Shown here in pieces: positions 19,877 through 28,352 of a DNA stretch of 64,000 bases; the stretch's first letter is position 1; each line of letters opens with the position of its first letter. Position numbers and translations under genes: made by a program. A model generated the notes under the pieces. The model was not told where the DNA came from. It made no database searches and worked only from the letters and a program-made list of their open reading frames with translations. The DNA comes from Mesorhizobium australicum (GTDB lineage: Bacteria; Pseudomonadota; Alphaproteobacteria; Rhizobiales; Rhizobiaceae): contig NZ_FXBL01000004.1 in NCBI RefSeq assembly GCF_900177325.1, positions 868,001-932,000 of the forward strand, in the 5' to 3' direction.

Positions 19877-20851
19877 ATGAACCTGATACGCAAATTTGCG
19901 ACTGCCGCTGCGATGACCGCACTGATGACGGCGAGCGCTCTCGCGCAGACCGTCCTGAAGTCGTCCGACACCCATCCGGATGGGTACCCGACGGTCGAGG
20001 GGGTGAAGTATTTCGGCGAACTGGTGAAGCAGCGCACCAACGGCCGCTACTCGGTCGAGGTCTACCACTCGGCCCAGCTCGGCCAGGAGAAGGACACGAT
20101 CGAGCAGGTCCGCTCGGGCGTGATCGAGCTCAACCGCGTCTCGATGGCGCCGTTCAACGGCACCGTGAAGGAGACCATCGTGCCGGCGCTGCCCTATCTC
20201 TTCCGTTCGGAAGAGCACATGCACAAGGTGATGGACGGCGCGATCGGCGATCAGATCAAGGCGGCGTTCGAGCCGGCCGGGCTGGTCGTTCTCGCCTTCT
20301 ACGACGCCGGCGCGCGCTCCTTCTACAACAAGACCAAGCCGATCAACTCGGTCGCCGACATGAAGGGTCTGAAGTTCCGCGTCATCCAGTCCGACATCTT
20401 CGTCGACATGGTCGCGGCTCTTGGCGCCAACGCCACTCCGATGCCCTATGGCGAGGTCTATTCGGCCATCGAGACCGGCGTCATCGACGGTGCGGAGAAC
20501 AACTTCCCGAGCTACGACACCGCCAAGCATTTCGAGGTCGCGAAGAACTACTCGCTCGACGAGCACACCATCCTTCCCGAAGTGTTCGTCATGAACAAGG
20601 GCGCGTGGGACAAGCTGACGCCCGAGGATCAGGCGATCTTCAAGCAGGCAGCCACGGAGAGTGTCGCCAAGCAGCGTGAGCTCTGGGCGGCGAAGGTCGC
20701 GGAATCGCGCAAGATCGTCGAGGCTGCCGGCTCGCAGATCACCACCCCGGAAAAGCAGGGGTTCATCGACGCGATGAAGCCTGTCTACGACAAGCACGTC
20801 ACCGATGAAGTGCTCAAGAAGATGGTCGCCGACGTTCAGGCGGTGCAGTGA
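19877..20851 (+). CDS. dctP: TRAP transporter substrate-binding protein (DctP family)
   Basis: A 324-residue periplasmic binding protein. It has a cleavable signal peptide (to about SALA at residue 22) and a DctP domain: DTHPDGYPTVEGVKYFGELV, the helix with LGQEKDTIEQVRSG, LKFRVIQSDIFVDMVAALGANATPMPYGEVYSAIETGVIDGAEN. The Arg in KFRVIQS is the residue that normally clamps the ligand carboxylate. Context points to a uronate ligand. Start 19877 has GGGAGGA upstream. Hairpin-rich DNA separates it from the membrane subunits. Confidence 0.93.
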   Translation: MNLIRKFATAAAMTALMTASALAQTVLKSSDTHPDGYPTVEGVKYFGELVKQRTNGRYSVEVYHSAQLGQEKDTIEQVRSGVIELNRVSMAPFNGTVKETIVPALPYLFRSEEHMHKVMDGAIGDQIKAAFEPAGLVVLAFYDAGARSFYNKTKPINSVADMKGLKFRVIQSDIFVDMVAALGANATPMPYGEVYSAIETGVIDGAENNFPSYDTAKHFEVAKNYSLDEHTILPEVFVMNKGAWDKLTPEDQAIFKQAATESVAKQRELWAAKVAESRKIVEAAGSQITTPEKQGFIDAMKPVYDKHVTDEVLKKMVADVQAVQ

Positions 20852-20875
20852 TCTTTTGAGACGCCGAGCCATCCC

Positions 20876-20995
20876 CTTTGCCGTCTTTGGCGCCTCCTCC
20901 TCCGTCGATGGGGAGGAGGTCCGAGGACGGGGTGTCCTCCCTCCCCTGGACGGGGAGGGTGCTGGGCGACGCCCGGTGGAAGGGGCGACCGGCCT
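20876..20995. repeat. Palindrome-rich spacer between binding protein and permease genes
   Basis: The 168-bp gap holds CCTCCTCCTC facing GGGGAGGAGG and CCTCCCTCCCC facing GGGGAGGG, both with short loops, followed by GCGACGCCCGG-type sequence. These are rhizobial REP-like palindromes. By analogy with malE-malF, such hairpins can protect the upstream mRNA and raise binding-protein output relative to the permeases. Confidence 0.65.
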
Positions 20996-21019
20996 ATCCA
21001 ATTCTAGCAGGTTGCCCTG

Positions 21020-21610
21020 ATGAGCACCGACCTACGACACGGCGTACCCATCCTCTCCCGTCTCAACACGGCAGCGCTCTATCTCGCCGGCCTCGGCCTG
21101 GTGGTGATGACGGCGACTGTCGCCTACCAGGTGTTCTGCCGCTACGTGCTGAACGACTCGCCGAGCTGGACCGAACCGGGCGCCGTCATGCTGATGAGCT
21201 GGTTCATCTTTCTCGGCGCCGCCGTCGGCGTGCGCGAGAACAATCATCTCGGCTTCGACGTCCTGCTCTACGTCCTGCCTCCAGCGGCGAAGAAGTGGCT
21301 GCGCATGACCTCCGACATCGTCGTGCTCGCCTTCGGCTTCGGAATGATCTGGTACGGCAGCAAGCTTGTCGGATTGACGTGGGGCACGGTCATGCCGGCG
21401 CTGCGCATATCCGGCGGCTGGGACTACGTTCCGGTGGTCGCCGGCGGACTGCTGGTTTCGCTGTTCGCGCTGGAGAGGATCGCGCTGCGCATCTACGGCG
21501 CCCCGATCGACGATGTGCTCGATCACCTGCCGCCGCCCGAGATCGCGGTAGAGCTCGAGAACGTCGAGGACGTGCGCCGGGACGCGGCAGAGCTGGCGAA
21601 GAGGACCTGA
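21020..21610 (+). CDS. dctQ: TRAP transporter small permease (DctQ family)
   Basis: A 196-residue inner-membrane protein with four hydrophobic segments and the DctQ motifs YQVFCRYVLNDSPSWTEPGAVMLMSWFIFLGAA and VRENNHLGFDVL. It works with the large permease and the DctP binding protein in Na+- or H+-coupled uptake. The C-terminal cytoplasmic tail of about 35 residues is acidic. The large permease gene begins 2 bp after its stop. Confidence 0.93.
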   Translation: MSTDLRHGVPILSRLNTAALYLAGLGLVVMTATVAYQVFCRYVLNDSPSWTEPGAVMLMSWFIFLGAAVGVRENNHLGFDVLLYVLPPAAKKWLRMTSDIVVLAFGFGMIWYGSKLVGLTWGTVMPALRISGGWDYVPVVAGGLLVSLFALERIALRIYGAPIDDVLDHLPPPEIAVELENVEDVRRDAAELAKRT

Positions 21611-21612
21611 CG

Positions 21613-22893
21613 ATGGAACTATGGATCCTCTTCGGCACCTTCACGCTGCTGATGCTGATCGGCACGCCGATCGCCTTCTGCCTCGGCGTCGCCAGCTTCG
21701 CGACGGTCCTCTACATGGGCCTGCCGCCGCTGGTCGTCTTCCAGCAGCTCAATTCGGGCATGAGCGTCTTCTCGCTCCTGGCCATCCCCTTCTTCATCTA
21801 TTCCGGCGATCTGATGGTGCGCGGCGGCATCGCCCAGCGCATCGTCGCCTTCGCCGCCTCGCTGGTCGGCCACATCCGCGGCGGCCTGGGCCAGGTCAAC
21901 ATCGTCACCGCCACGCTCTTTGGCGGCATCTCCGGTTCAGCGGTCGCGGAAGCCGCGGCGGTGGGCGGCCTGATGATCCCGCAGATGAAGGCGCGCGGCT
22001 ACGGCGCGGACTACGCGGTCAACGTCACCTCCATGGCGGCGCTGATCGCGCTGCTGCTGCCGCCGTCGCACAACATGATCATCTATTCGATCTCGGCCGG
22101 CGGAAAGATCTCGATCGCCGATCTCTTCACCGCCGGCGTCATCCCCGGCCTGCTGCTCGCGACCTCCCTCATGGTCACGGCCTATTTCGTTGCGCGCAAG
22201 CGCGGCTACCCGACCGAGCCCTTCCCCGGTTTTAGCGCGATCGTCTATCTCTTTGCGGTCGCGACGCCCGGTCTGCTCCTGATCGCCATCATTTTTGGCG
22301 GCGTCAGGTCGGGCATCTTCACGGCGACGGAAAGCTCCTGCATCGCCGTGCTCTACGCGCTGCTAGTCACGCTTACGATCTACCGGCAGATGAGCTGGCA
22401 GGATTTCGTCCACGCCACCATGGGCGCTGTGCGTACCACGGCGATGGTCCTCCTCATCATCGGCACAGCGGCCGCCTTCTCATGGCTCATGGCCTTCCTG
22501 CGGGTGCCTGCGACGCTGGTCGCCTGGATGCAGACGATTTCGGACAATCCGATCATCATCCTGCTCCTGCTCAACATCATCATGCTGGTGCTCGGCACCT
22601 TCATGGACATGGGGCCGACGATCATCATCACCACGCCGATCTTCCTGCCGATCGTCGTCGCCTACGGGGTCGATCCGGTTCATTTCGGTGTCATCATGAT
22701 CCTGAACTACGGAATAGGCCTGAACACACCGCCGGTTGGAGGAGTCCAGTTCGTCGCCTGCGCGGTGGGCAAGATCACGGTATGGGAGGCGATGCGGTCG
22801 ATCTGGCCGTTCTACGGCGCCGGTGTCGTCGTGCTGCTGCTCGTCACCTATATCCCGGCCCTGTCGCTGTGGCTGCCGGCGGTGTTCAGGTGA
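21613..22893 (+). CDS. dctM: TRAP transporter large permease (DctM family)
   Basis: A 426-residue integral membrane protein with about 12 hydrophobic segments. DctM features include the repeated GTPIAFCLGVASF, GGISGSAVAEAAAVGGLMIPQMKARGY, the ALLLPPSHNMIIYS re-entrant-loop-type segment and GLNTPPVGGVQFVACAVGK near the end. ATG 21613 directly follows dctQ; the frame is open further upstream, but that would overlap dctQ entirely. The stop overlaps the start region of the following GntR gene. Confidence 0.94.
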   Translation: MELWILFGTFTLLMLIGTPIAFCLGVASFATVLYMGLPPLVVFQQLNSGMSVFSLLAIPFFIYSGDLMVRGGIAQRIVAFAASLVGHIRGGLGQVNIVTATLFGGISGSAVAEAAAVGGLMIPQMKARGYGADYAVNVTSMAALIALLLPPSHNMIIYSISAGGKISIADLFTAGVIPGLLLATSLMVTAYFVARKRGYPTEPFPGFSAIVYLFAVATPGLLLIAIIFGGVRSGIFTATESSCIAVLYALLVTLTIYRQMSWQDFVHATMGAVRTTAMVLLIIGTAAAFSWLMAFLRVPATLVAWMQTISDNPIIILLLLNIIMLVLGTFMDMGPTIIITTPIFLPIVVAYGVDPVHFGVIMILNYGIGLNTPPVGGVQFVACAVGKITVWEAMRSIWPFYGAGVVVLLLVTYIPALSLWLPAVFR

Positions 22894-22895
22894 GC

Positions 22896-23654
22896 ATGTC
22901 GATGAACGACGACACGCTGGCTCCCGTCCGCAGGCCCAAGCTGGCCGACCGGCTCGTCGAGGAGATCCGGACCCGGATCTCCTCGGGCGATCTCAAGCCG
23001 GGTTCGCGGCTGCCGACCGAGCAGCAGCTCACCGAGGAGCATCGGGTCAGCCGGACCGTGGTGCGCGAGGCGGTCACACGGCTCGCGGCCGACGGCCTCG
23101 TCACCGCGCGCCAGGGTGCCGGCGTCTTCGTCAACGATCGTCCTGAAGCCTTGCTCGGAAGCCTGCTCGCCGACATGACCGGCAAGGTCTCGATGGTGCT
23201 CAACGTGCTGGAGGTGCGCATGGCGATCGAGATCGAGGCCGCCGCGCTCGCGGCACAGCGCAGGACGGCCTCGCAGGAAGCCGACATCCGCGTCGCCTTC
23301 TCTGCGTTCGATAAGCAGTTGAGCCGCGGGGAACCGACCGGGGCAGCGGACTTCGATTTCCACAGGGCGATCGCGGCGGCGACCAGCAACCCGTTCTATG
23401 TCGAGATCCTCGATGTGCTCGGCCGGCGCACCATTCCGCGCGACCTTGTCACGACGGTCTCGGCCAGCCTGCTGCAATCCTCGGACTATCAGCAGCGGCT
23501 GCAGGCCGAGCATCGCGACATCATGAACGCTATCATCGACGGCGACGCCACCTCCGCGCGCGACGCAATGCGGCGGCACCTGTCGGCGAGCCAGCGACGC
23601 TATCAGAGCCTGCTGCATGGTGGCGACCTCGCGCGGTCCGCCGCCCGGGCGTGA
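22896..23654 (+). CDS. FadR-type GntR regulator within the uronate operon
   Basis: A 252-residue regulator: winged helix with GSRLPTEQQLTEEHRVSRTVVREAVTRLAADGLVTARQGAGVFV, then an FCD domain with EVRMAIEIEAAALAAQRR, DFDFHRAIAAATSNPFY and AEHRDIMNAIIDGD. It is probably the ligand-sensing regulator of the operon and may regulate its own operon; the divergent gene at 17.7 kb is a second candidate. Starts at GTG 22890, ATG 22896 or ATG 22902 are all possible; the GTG would overlap the dctM stop. Confidence 0.87.
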   Translation: MSMNDDTLAPVRRPKLADRLVEEIRTRISSGDLKPGSRLPTEQQLTEEHRVSRTVVREAVTRLAADGLVTARQGAGVFVNDRPEALLGSLLADMTGKVSMVLNVLEVRMAIEIEAAALAAQRRTASQEADIRVAFSAFDKQLSRGEPTGAADFDFHRAIAAATSNPFYVEILDVLGRRTIPRDLVTTVSASLLQSSDYQQRLQAEHRDIMNAIIDGDATSARDAMRRHLSASQRRYQSLLHGGDLARSAARA

Positions 23655-23684
23655 CGATTATTTTTCATCCAGGGACTACAAACC

Positions 23685-24521
23685 ATGCATGTTGACGTCA
23701 GACAGGCCATCGATCCACAGGCAGCGGCCGGCTACGGCACCGATAGGCTCCGGTCGGAATTCCTGATCCAGAACCTGTTCGTTCCGGGCGAGATAAGACT
23801 CACCTACTCGCAATACGACCGGATGGTGGTCGGCGGCGCCACGCCCGCGGGCGGCGCGCTCAGGCTTGAGCCCGTCAAGCAGGCCGGCACGCCCTCCTTC
23901 CTCGATCGCCGCGAGCTCGTCGCGGTCAACATCGGCGGCAAGGGTACGGTCTCGGCCGGCAAGGACAGTTTCACGCTCGACCATCGCGACATGCTCTATC
24001 TCGGCATGGGCGCTGGCGAGGTCTCCTTTGCCAGCGCGGATGTCGCGAACCCGGCGAAGTTCTACCTGCTCAGCGCGCCCGCTCACCATTCCTACCCGTC
24101 GCGCCTCGTGCGGATCGGCGAGGCGAACCGGCTCGACCTCGGCGCGCAGGCGACGTCGAACGAGCGCTCGATCTACCAGTTCATCCATCCCGACGTGCTG
24201 AAGACCTGCCAGCTCGTCGTCGGCATGACGGTGCTGGCGCCCGGCTCGGTCTGGAACACCATGCCTTGCCACGTGCACGACCGGCGTTCCGAGGCCTATC
24301 TCTACTTCGCGCTGGGCGAGGACGCGCGCGTGGTCCACCTCATGGGCGAGCCGGCGGAGACGCGGCACCTGATCGTGAAGAACGAGGAGGCGATCCTGTC
24401 GCCTGGCTGGTCGATCCACTCGGGTGCCGGCACGTCGAACTATACGTTCATCTGGGCGATGGCCGGCGACAATGTCGACTACAAGGACGTCGACATGGTC
24501 GCCATGGGCGATCTGCGATGA
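23685..24521 (+). CDS. kduI: 5-dehydro-4-deoxy-D-glucuronate isomerase
   Basis: Isomerises 4-deoxy-L-threo-5-hexosulose uronate (DKI) to 3-deoxy-D-glycero-2,5-hexodiulosonate in pectin and glycosaminoglycan breakdown. The 278-residue double-cupin shows YGTDRLRSEFLIQNLFVPGEI at the start and the metal-binding block NTMPCHVHDRRSEAYLYFAL with two His and a Glu. Length is exactly that of the family. The stop overlaps the kduD ATG (ATGA). Confidence 0.95.
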   Translation: MHVDVRQAIDPQAAAGYGTDRLRSEFLIQNLFVPGEIRLTYSQYDRMVVGGATPAGGALRLEPVKQAGTPSFLDRRELVAVNIGGKGTVSAGKDSFTLDHRDMLYLGMGAGEVSFASADVANPAKFYLLSAPAHHSYPSRLVRIGEANRLDLGAQATSNERSIYQFIHPDVLKTCQLVVGMTVLAPGSVWNTMPCHVHDRRSEAYLYFALGEDARVVHLMGEPAETRHLIVKNEEAILSPGWSIHSGAGTSNYTFIWAMAGDNVDYKDVDMVAMGDLR

Positions 24522-25276
24522 GCGGCCTGTTCAGCCTCGAAGGCCGGCGCGCCATGGTGACGGGCGCCAACACCGGCATCGGCCAGGGCATCGCGCTTGC
24601 CCTCGCCGCAGCGGGGGCGGAAGTGCTCGCGGTCGGGCGCTCGTCGATGGCCGAGACCGAAGCTGCGATCCGCGATACCGGCGGGAAGGTCGTCGCGCTC
24701 AAGGCCGATCTCGCCAGGACGGCGAGCGTGGCGCCGATGCTCGACGCGGCCTGGGAAACGCACGGCCCGATCGACATCCTCGTCAACAATGCCGGCATCA
24801 TCCGCCGCGCGGCGGCGTTGGATTTCTCCGAGCAGGACTGGGACGACGTGCTCGACGTCAACCTCAAGAGCGTCTTCCTGCTCAGCCAGGCCTTCGCCCG
24901 TCGCGTCTTCGCGGCGGAGCGCGCCGGCAAGATCGTCAACATCGCCTCGCTGATGTCGTTCCAGGGCGGCATCCGCATCGCGTCCTACACGGCCGCGAAG
25001 AGCGGTCTCGCCGGGCTTACGCGCATCCTCGCCAACGAATGGGCGGCGAAGGGCATCAACGTCAATGCGATTGCGCCGGGCTACATCGTCACCAACAACA
25101 CCGAGGCGCTGCGCAACGACCCGGAGCGGTCGGCCGACATTCTCAAGCGCATTCCGGCCGGCCGCTGGGGCAGCGCGCAGGACATCGGCGGCACGGCGGT
25201 CTATCTCGCCAGCGACGCGGCGAACTACGTCCATGGCGCAATCCTGCCGGTCGACGGCGGCTGGCTGGCGAGGTAG
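24518..25276 (+). CDS. kduD: 2-dehydro-3-deoxy-D-gluconate 5-dehydrogenase
   Basis: NAD-dependent short-chain dehydrogenase that reduces the KduI product to 2-keto-3-deoxygluconate. The 252 residues show the cofactor motif VTGANTGIGQGIAL, the NNAG motif, the catalytic Ser in NIASLMSFQGG and the YTAAK catalytic Tyr/Lys pair. It is translationally coupled to kduI. The KDG kinase and aldolase that should follow are not in the window. Confidence 0.94.
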   Translation: MSGLFSLEGRRAMVTGANTGIGQGIALALAAAGAEVLAVGRSSMAETEAAIRDTGGKVVALKADLARTASVAPMLDAAWETHGPIDILVNNAGIIRRAAALDFSEQDWDDVLDVNLKSVFLLSQAFARRVFAAERAGKIVNIASLMSFQGGIRIASYTAAKSGLAGLTRILANEWAAKGINVNAIAPGYIVTNNTEALRNDPERSADILKRIPAGRWGSAQDIGGTAVYLASDAANYVHGAILPVDGGWLAR

Positions 25277-25283
25277 GGGCGAG

Positions 25284-25625
25284 ATGACCGCGAGCGACAA
25301 TTTCGTAAGACCGGGCGAGGCCGACTGGACCCCGACCGAGCCGGGCGTGAAGCGCCGTATCCTGACCTACAACGAGCAGCTGATGGTGGTGGAGGTCGCC
25401 TTCGAAGAGGGCGCGGTCGGCGCTCTGCACCGGCACCCGCACATCCAGGCAAGCTATGTCGCCGAGGGTGCCTTCGAGGTGACCATCTCCGGCCGCACCG
25501 AAGTGCTGACGAAGGGCCAGAGCTTCATCGTGCCGGGCGACGAATGGCACGGCTGCCGCGCTCTGGAGGCCGGCGTGCTGATCGACACGTTCACGCCGAT
25601 GCGGGCCGAATTCCTCGCCAACTGA
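25284..25625 (+). CDS. kdgF: KdgF-like cupin, unsaturated uronate ring-opening
   Basis: A 113-residue single cupin with the metal-binding LHRHPHIQASYVAEG motif (His, His and a later Glu/Gln position) and the second-half histidine in PGDEWHGCRAL. The closing segment IDTFTPMRAEFL matches KdgF. KdgF speeds conversion of delta-4,5-unsaturated monouronates to the linear DKI form, immediately before KduI. Its place right after kduI-kduD supports this. ATG 25284 is 7 bp after the kduD stop. Confidence 0.88.
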   Translation: MTASDNFVRPGEADWTPTEPGVKRRILTYNEQLMVVEVAFEEGAVGALHRHPHIQASYVAEGAFEVTISGRTEVLTKGQSFIVPGDEWHGCRALEAGVLIDTFTPMRAEFLAN

Positions 25626-25746
25626 GCCGTTGCCGCGATTCTGCATGGAATTCATGCGCGAAGTTGCGTTGACGGAACGCGGCTCGCCTGTTCATCATTC
25701 CCCCAAGCTCGCAAAGAGTACCCAGAACAATCCAAGGGAAGAAGCG

Positions 25747-27174
25747 ATGTCGCATGCTGAAATCGGACTGATCGGGCTCGGCGTGATGGGATCCAACCTC
25801 GCGCTCAACATCGCCGAGAAAGGTCATCCGATCGCGGTCTACAATCGCACGGCCTCGCGCACCGGCCTGTTCTTCGAGAATGCCGAAGGCCTGCGCGAAA
25901 ACATCGTTCCCTGTACCACGCTTGCCGACCTCGTCGCCGCCATCCGTCCGCCGCGGCCGATCATCATCATGACCCAGGCCGGCAAGGCGGTCGACGAGCA
26001 GATCGCCGCGTTGCGCAAGCTGTTGTCGCCGGGCGACATCATCATCGACGCGGGTAACGCCAATTTCCGCGACACGATGCGCCGCTTTGCCGAACTCGAA
26101 GGCTCGGGCATCGAGTTCCTCGGTGTCGGCGTATCCGGCGGCGAGGAGGGCGCGCGCCACGGCCCCTCCATCATGGTCGGGGGTGCCAAGGAGTCCTGGC
26201 ACCGTGTCGAACCGGTGCTGACCGCGATCGCCGCCGCCTACAACGGCGAGCCCTGCGCCGCCTGGCTCGGCCCGGATGGCGCCGGCCATTTCGTCAAGAC
26301 GCTGCACAACGGGATCGAATATGCCGACATGCAGATGATCGCCGAGGTCTATGGCGTGATGCGCGACGGGCTCGGCATGGGGCCGAAGGAGATCGGCCAG
26401 GTCTTCGGCCGCTGGAACGAAGGCCCGCTCAATTCCTACCTCATCGAGATCACCTCCGCAGTGCTTGCTGCCGACGACCCGCAGACCGGCCGGCCGATGG
26501 TCGATGTCATCGTCGACAGCGCCGGCCAGAAGGGCACCGGCCGCTGGGCCGTGATCGAGGCGCAGATGATGGGCGTTCCGGCCACCGGCATCGAGGCGGC
26601 GGTCGCCGCGCGCAGCCTGTCGTCGATGCGGCAGGAGCGCGACGCGGCCGAGCGCGCCTATGGATCGCCGGTGAAGCCGATCGATCCGGCCGATCGCGAC
26701 GCGCTGATCGCGGATATCGAGCAGGCATTGTTCGCCGCCAAGATCGGCGCCTATGCGCAGGGCTTCGCGGTGATGCGCGCGGCCTCGCAGGAGTTCGGCT
26801 GGGACCTGCCGATGGCGACGGTGGCGCGCATCTGGCGCGCCGGCTGCATCATCCGCTCGCAGTTCCTCGACACCATCGCCTCTGCCTTTGAGGCGAAGGC
26901 CGACCTTCCCAATCTTCTCGTCTCGCGGGCCTTCGTCTCGATGGTCTCGAAGGCCGAGCCGTCGCTGCGCCGCGTCGTGGCAACGGCCGCCACCCATGGC
27001 CTCGCGGTGCCGGCGATCTCCTCGGCGCTGGCCTATTTCGACGCCTATCGTCTCGCACGCGGCACGGCGAACCTGATCCAGGCCCAACGCGACTTCTTCG
27101 GCGCCCACGGCTTCGAGCGCATTGACGGCCCCGGCGCGCATCACGGCCCCTGGGGCGGCCATATGGCCGGCTAG
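25747..27174 (+). CDS. gnd: 6-phosphogluconate dehydrogenase (decarboxylating)
   Basis: Oxidises and decarboxylates 6-phosphogluconate to ribulose-5-phosphate with NADP. The 475-residue protein has LIGLGVMGSNLALNIAEKG, the VYNRT cofactor segment (Arg suits NADP), the ILGVGVSGGEEGARHGPS-like catalytic block (FLGVGVSGGEEGARHG), HFVKTLHNGIEYADMQMIAE with the catalytic Lys, and GTGRW. Start 25747 is preceded by GGGAAGAAG. It may belong to the uronate operon or be separate, as 121 bp separate it from kdgF. Its stop codon overlaps the stop of the convergent lacI-type gene. Confidence 0.95.
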   Translation: MSHAEIGLIGLGVMGSNLALNIAEKGHPIAVYNRTASRTGLFFENAEGLRENIVPCTTLADLVAAIRPPRPIIIMTQAGKAVDEQIAALRKLLSPGDIIIDAGNANFRDTMRRFAELEGSGIEFLGVGVSGGEEGARHGPSIMVGGAKESWHRVEPVLTAIAAAYNGEPCAAWLGPDGAGHFVKTLHNGIEYADMQMIAEVYGVMRDGLGMGPKEIGQVFGRWNEGPLNSYLIEITSAVLAADDPQTGRPMVDVIVDSAGQKGTGRWAVIEAQMMGVPATGIEAAVAARSLSSMRQERDAAERAYGSPVKPIDPADRDALIADIEQALFAAKIGAYAQGFAVMRAASQEFGWDLPMATVARIWRAGCIIRSQFLDTIASAFEAKADLPNLLVSRAFVSMVSKAEPSLRRVVATAATHGLAVPAISSALAYFDAYRLARGTANLIQAQRDFFGAHGFERIDGPGAHHGPWGGHMAG

Positions 27175-28181
27175 GCCGGTCGGGCGCTGTCTCTCACGAT
27201 CAGCGTCGCCGGCAGCGTGCGGATCAGTTCGGTTGTCGCGCCGTTGAAGGCCTTCAGGAACGTCGCGAACGCCGCCTCGCCGATCTCGTGCCGGGGCTGG
27301 CGCACCGTGGTCAGCGCCGGAATGTAGCGTTCCGCGATGTCGATGTCGTCGAAGGCGACGACGGACAGGTCGCGCGGCACCTCGACGCCCTTGCCGTGCA
27401 GTTCCGAGATGAAGCCGAACGCCATCTCGTCATTGGCGAGGAACATCGCGCGCGGGCGCTCAGCCAGTTCCAGCCATTCGCGCCCGGCCTGGACGCCCGA
27501 ATCCAGCGTGAAGTCGCCCTGCAGGATCCAGTCCTCGCGGACCGGCAGTCCGTGCCGCGCCATCGCCCGCCTGTAACCGGCGAAGCGGGCGTCGGTCAGC
27601 ACGTTGCCGGGCGGGCCGAGCAGGTGGCCGATGCGGCTGTGGCCGAGCGAGACGAGATGCTCGACCGCCAGTTCCGCGCCACCCTCGTTGTCGAACCTTA
27701 CCGAGGGAACGCCGAGCCCGTCGTGCCATTCGCAGGCGAACACCAGCGTCGGCCTGCCGCGCCCGCCGGAAGCGGAGGACAGGATCGATCCCGGCAGGTT
27801 GCCGTCGAGCGAGATCAGCCCGTCGGCGCGGTTGTTGCGGACGAAGTCCATCAGCATCTCGCCGCCGCCCGGCGGGCGCGTGTCGGAAACAAGCACCGTG
27901 TAGCCCGCCCGGCTCGCGGCGGATTCGATGCCGGCGATGATGTGCGAGAAGAACTGGTTGCCGAGGTTCGGCACCAGCACGACGATGGCACTCGTCGTTC
28001 GCCGGCGCAGGTTGCGCGCGAGCTGGTTGACGACGTAGCCGGTCTCCTCGACCGCACGCAGCACCTTGATCCGTGTCGCCTCGGACACCTTGTCCGGAAA
28101 GGACAGCGCCCGGCTCACCGTCGCGGCGGAGACGCCGGCGGCTTGTGCGACGTCGCGTACGGTCGGCTGACGGTTTGGCAT
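27171..28181 (-). CDS. LacI family transcriptional regulator
   Basis: A 336-residue repressor: N-terminal HTH and hinge (TVRDVAQAAGVSAATVSRALSFPDKVSEATR, then NQLARNLRR), followed by a periplasmic-binding-like sensor domain (VVLVPNLGNQFFSHIIAGIESAA and FDDIDIAERYIPALTTVRQP). The protein is divergent from an aldo-keto reductase/GH43 pair, and two LacI-type palindromes lie between them, so control of the xyloside genes and of itself is likely. ATG 28181 directly precedes the HTH; the long upstream in-frame extension is not coding. Confidence 0.9.
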   Translation of the reverse strand: MPNRQPTVRDVAQAAGVSAATVSRALSFPDKVSEATRIKVLRAVEETGYVVNQLARNLRRRTTSAIVVLVPNLGNQFFSHIIAGIESAASRAGYTVLVSDTRPPGGGEMLMDFVRNNRADGLISLDGNLPGSILSSASGGRGRPTLVFACEWHDGLGVPSVRFDNEGGAELAVEHLVSLGHSRIGHLLGPPGNVLTDARFAGYRRAMARHGLPVREDWILQGDFTLDSGVQAGREWLELAERPRAMFLANDEMAFGFISELHGKGVEVPRDLSVVAFDDIDIAERYIPALTTVRQPRHEIGEAAFATFLKAFNGATTELIRTLPATLIVRDSARPA

Positions 28182-28232
28182 TCCCCCTCGCGTGCTTCGC
28201 CGGACTCTTTCGCGTCGAAGCCGGGAAATCAA

Positions 28233-28246
28233 TGTAATCGATTGCA
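28233..28246. promoter_or_regulatory. LacI-type operator O1
   Basis: TGTAATCGATTGCA is a near-perfect palindrome around the central CG, the usual form of LacI/GalR-family operators. It lies 52 bp upstream of the repressor ATG. Confidence 0.65.
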
Positions 28247-28289
28247 GAACTGGCGACTTTCGCTGTCGAAATACTGGAGCGCCGCCCCT

Positions 28290-28299
28290 TAATCGATTA
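28290..28299. promoter_or_regulatory. LacI-type operator O2
   Basis: TAATCGATTA is a perfect palindrome sharing the TAATCGATT core with O1; the centres are 55 bp apart. It lies upstream of the aldo-keto reductase start at 28353. Confidence 0.7.
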
Positions 28300-28352
28300 G
28301 AACCAGACATGACAGATCGGCAAAGGGCCGACGATACCGGGAGAAGACGCAG

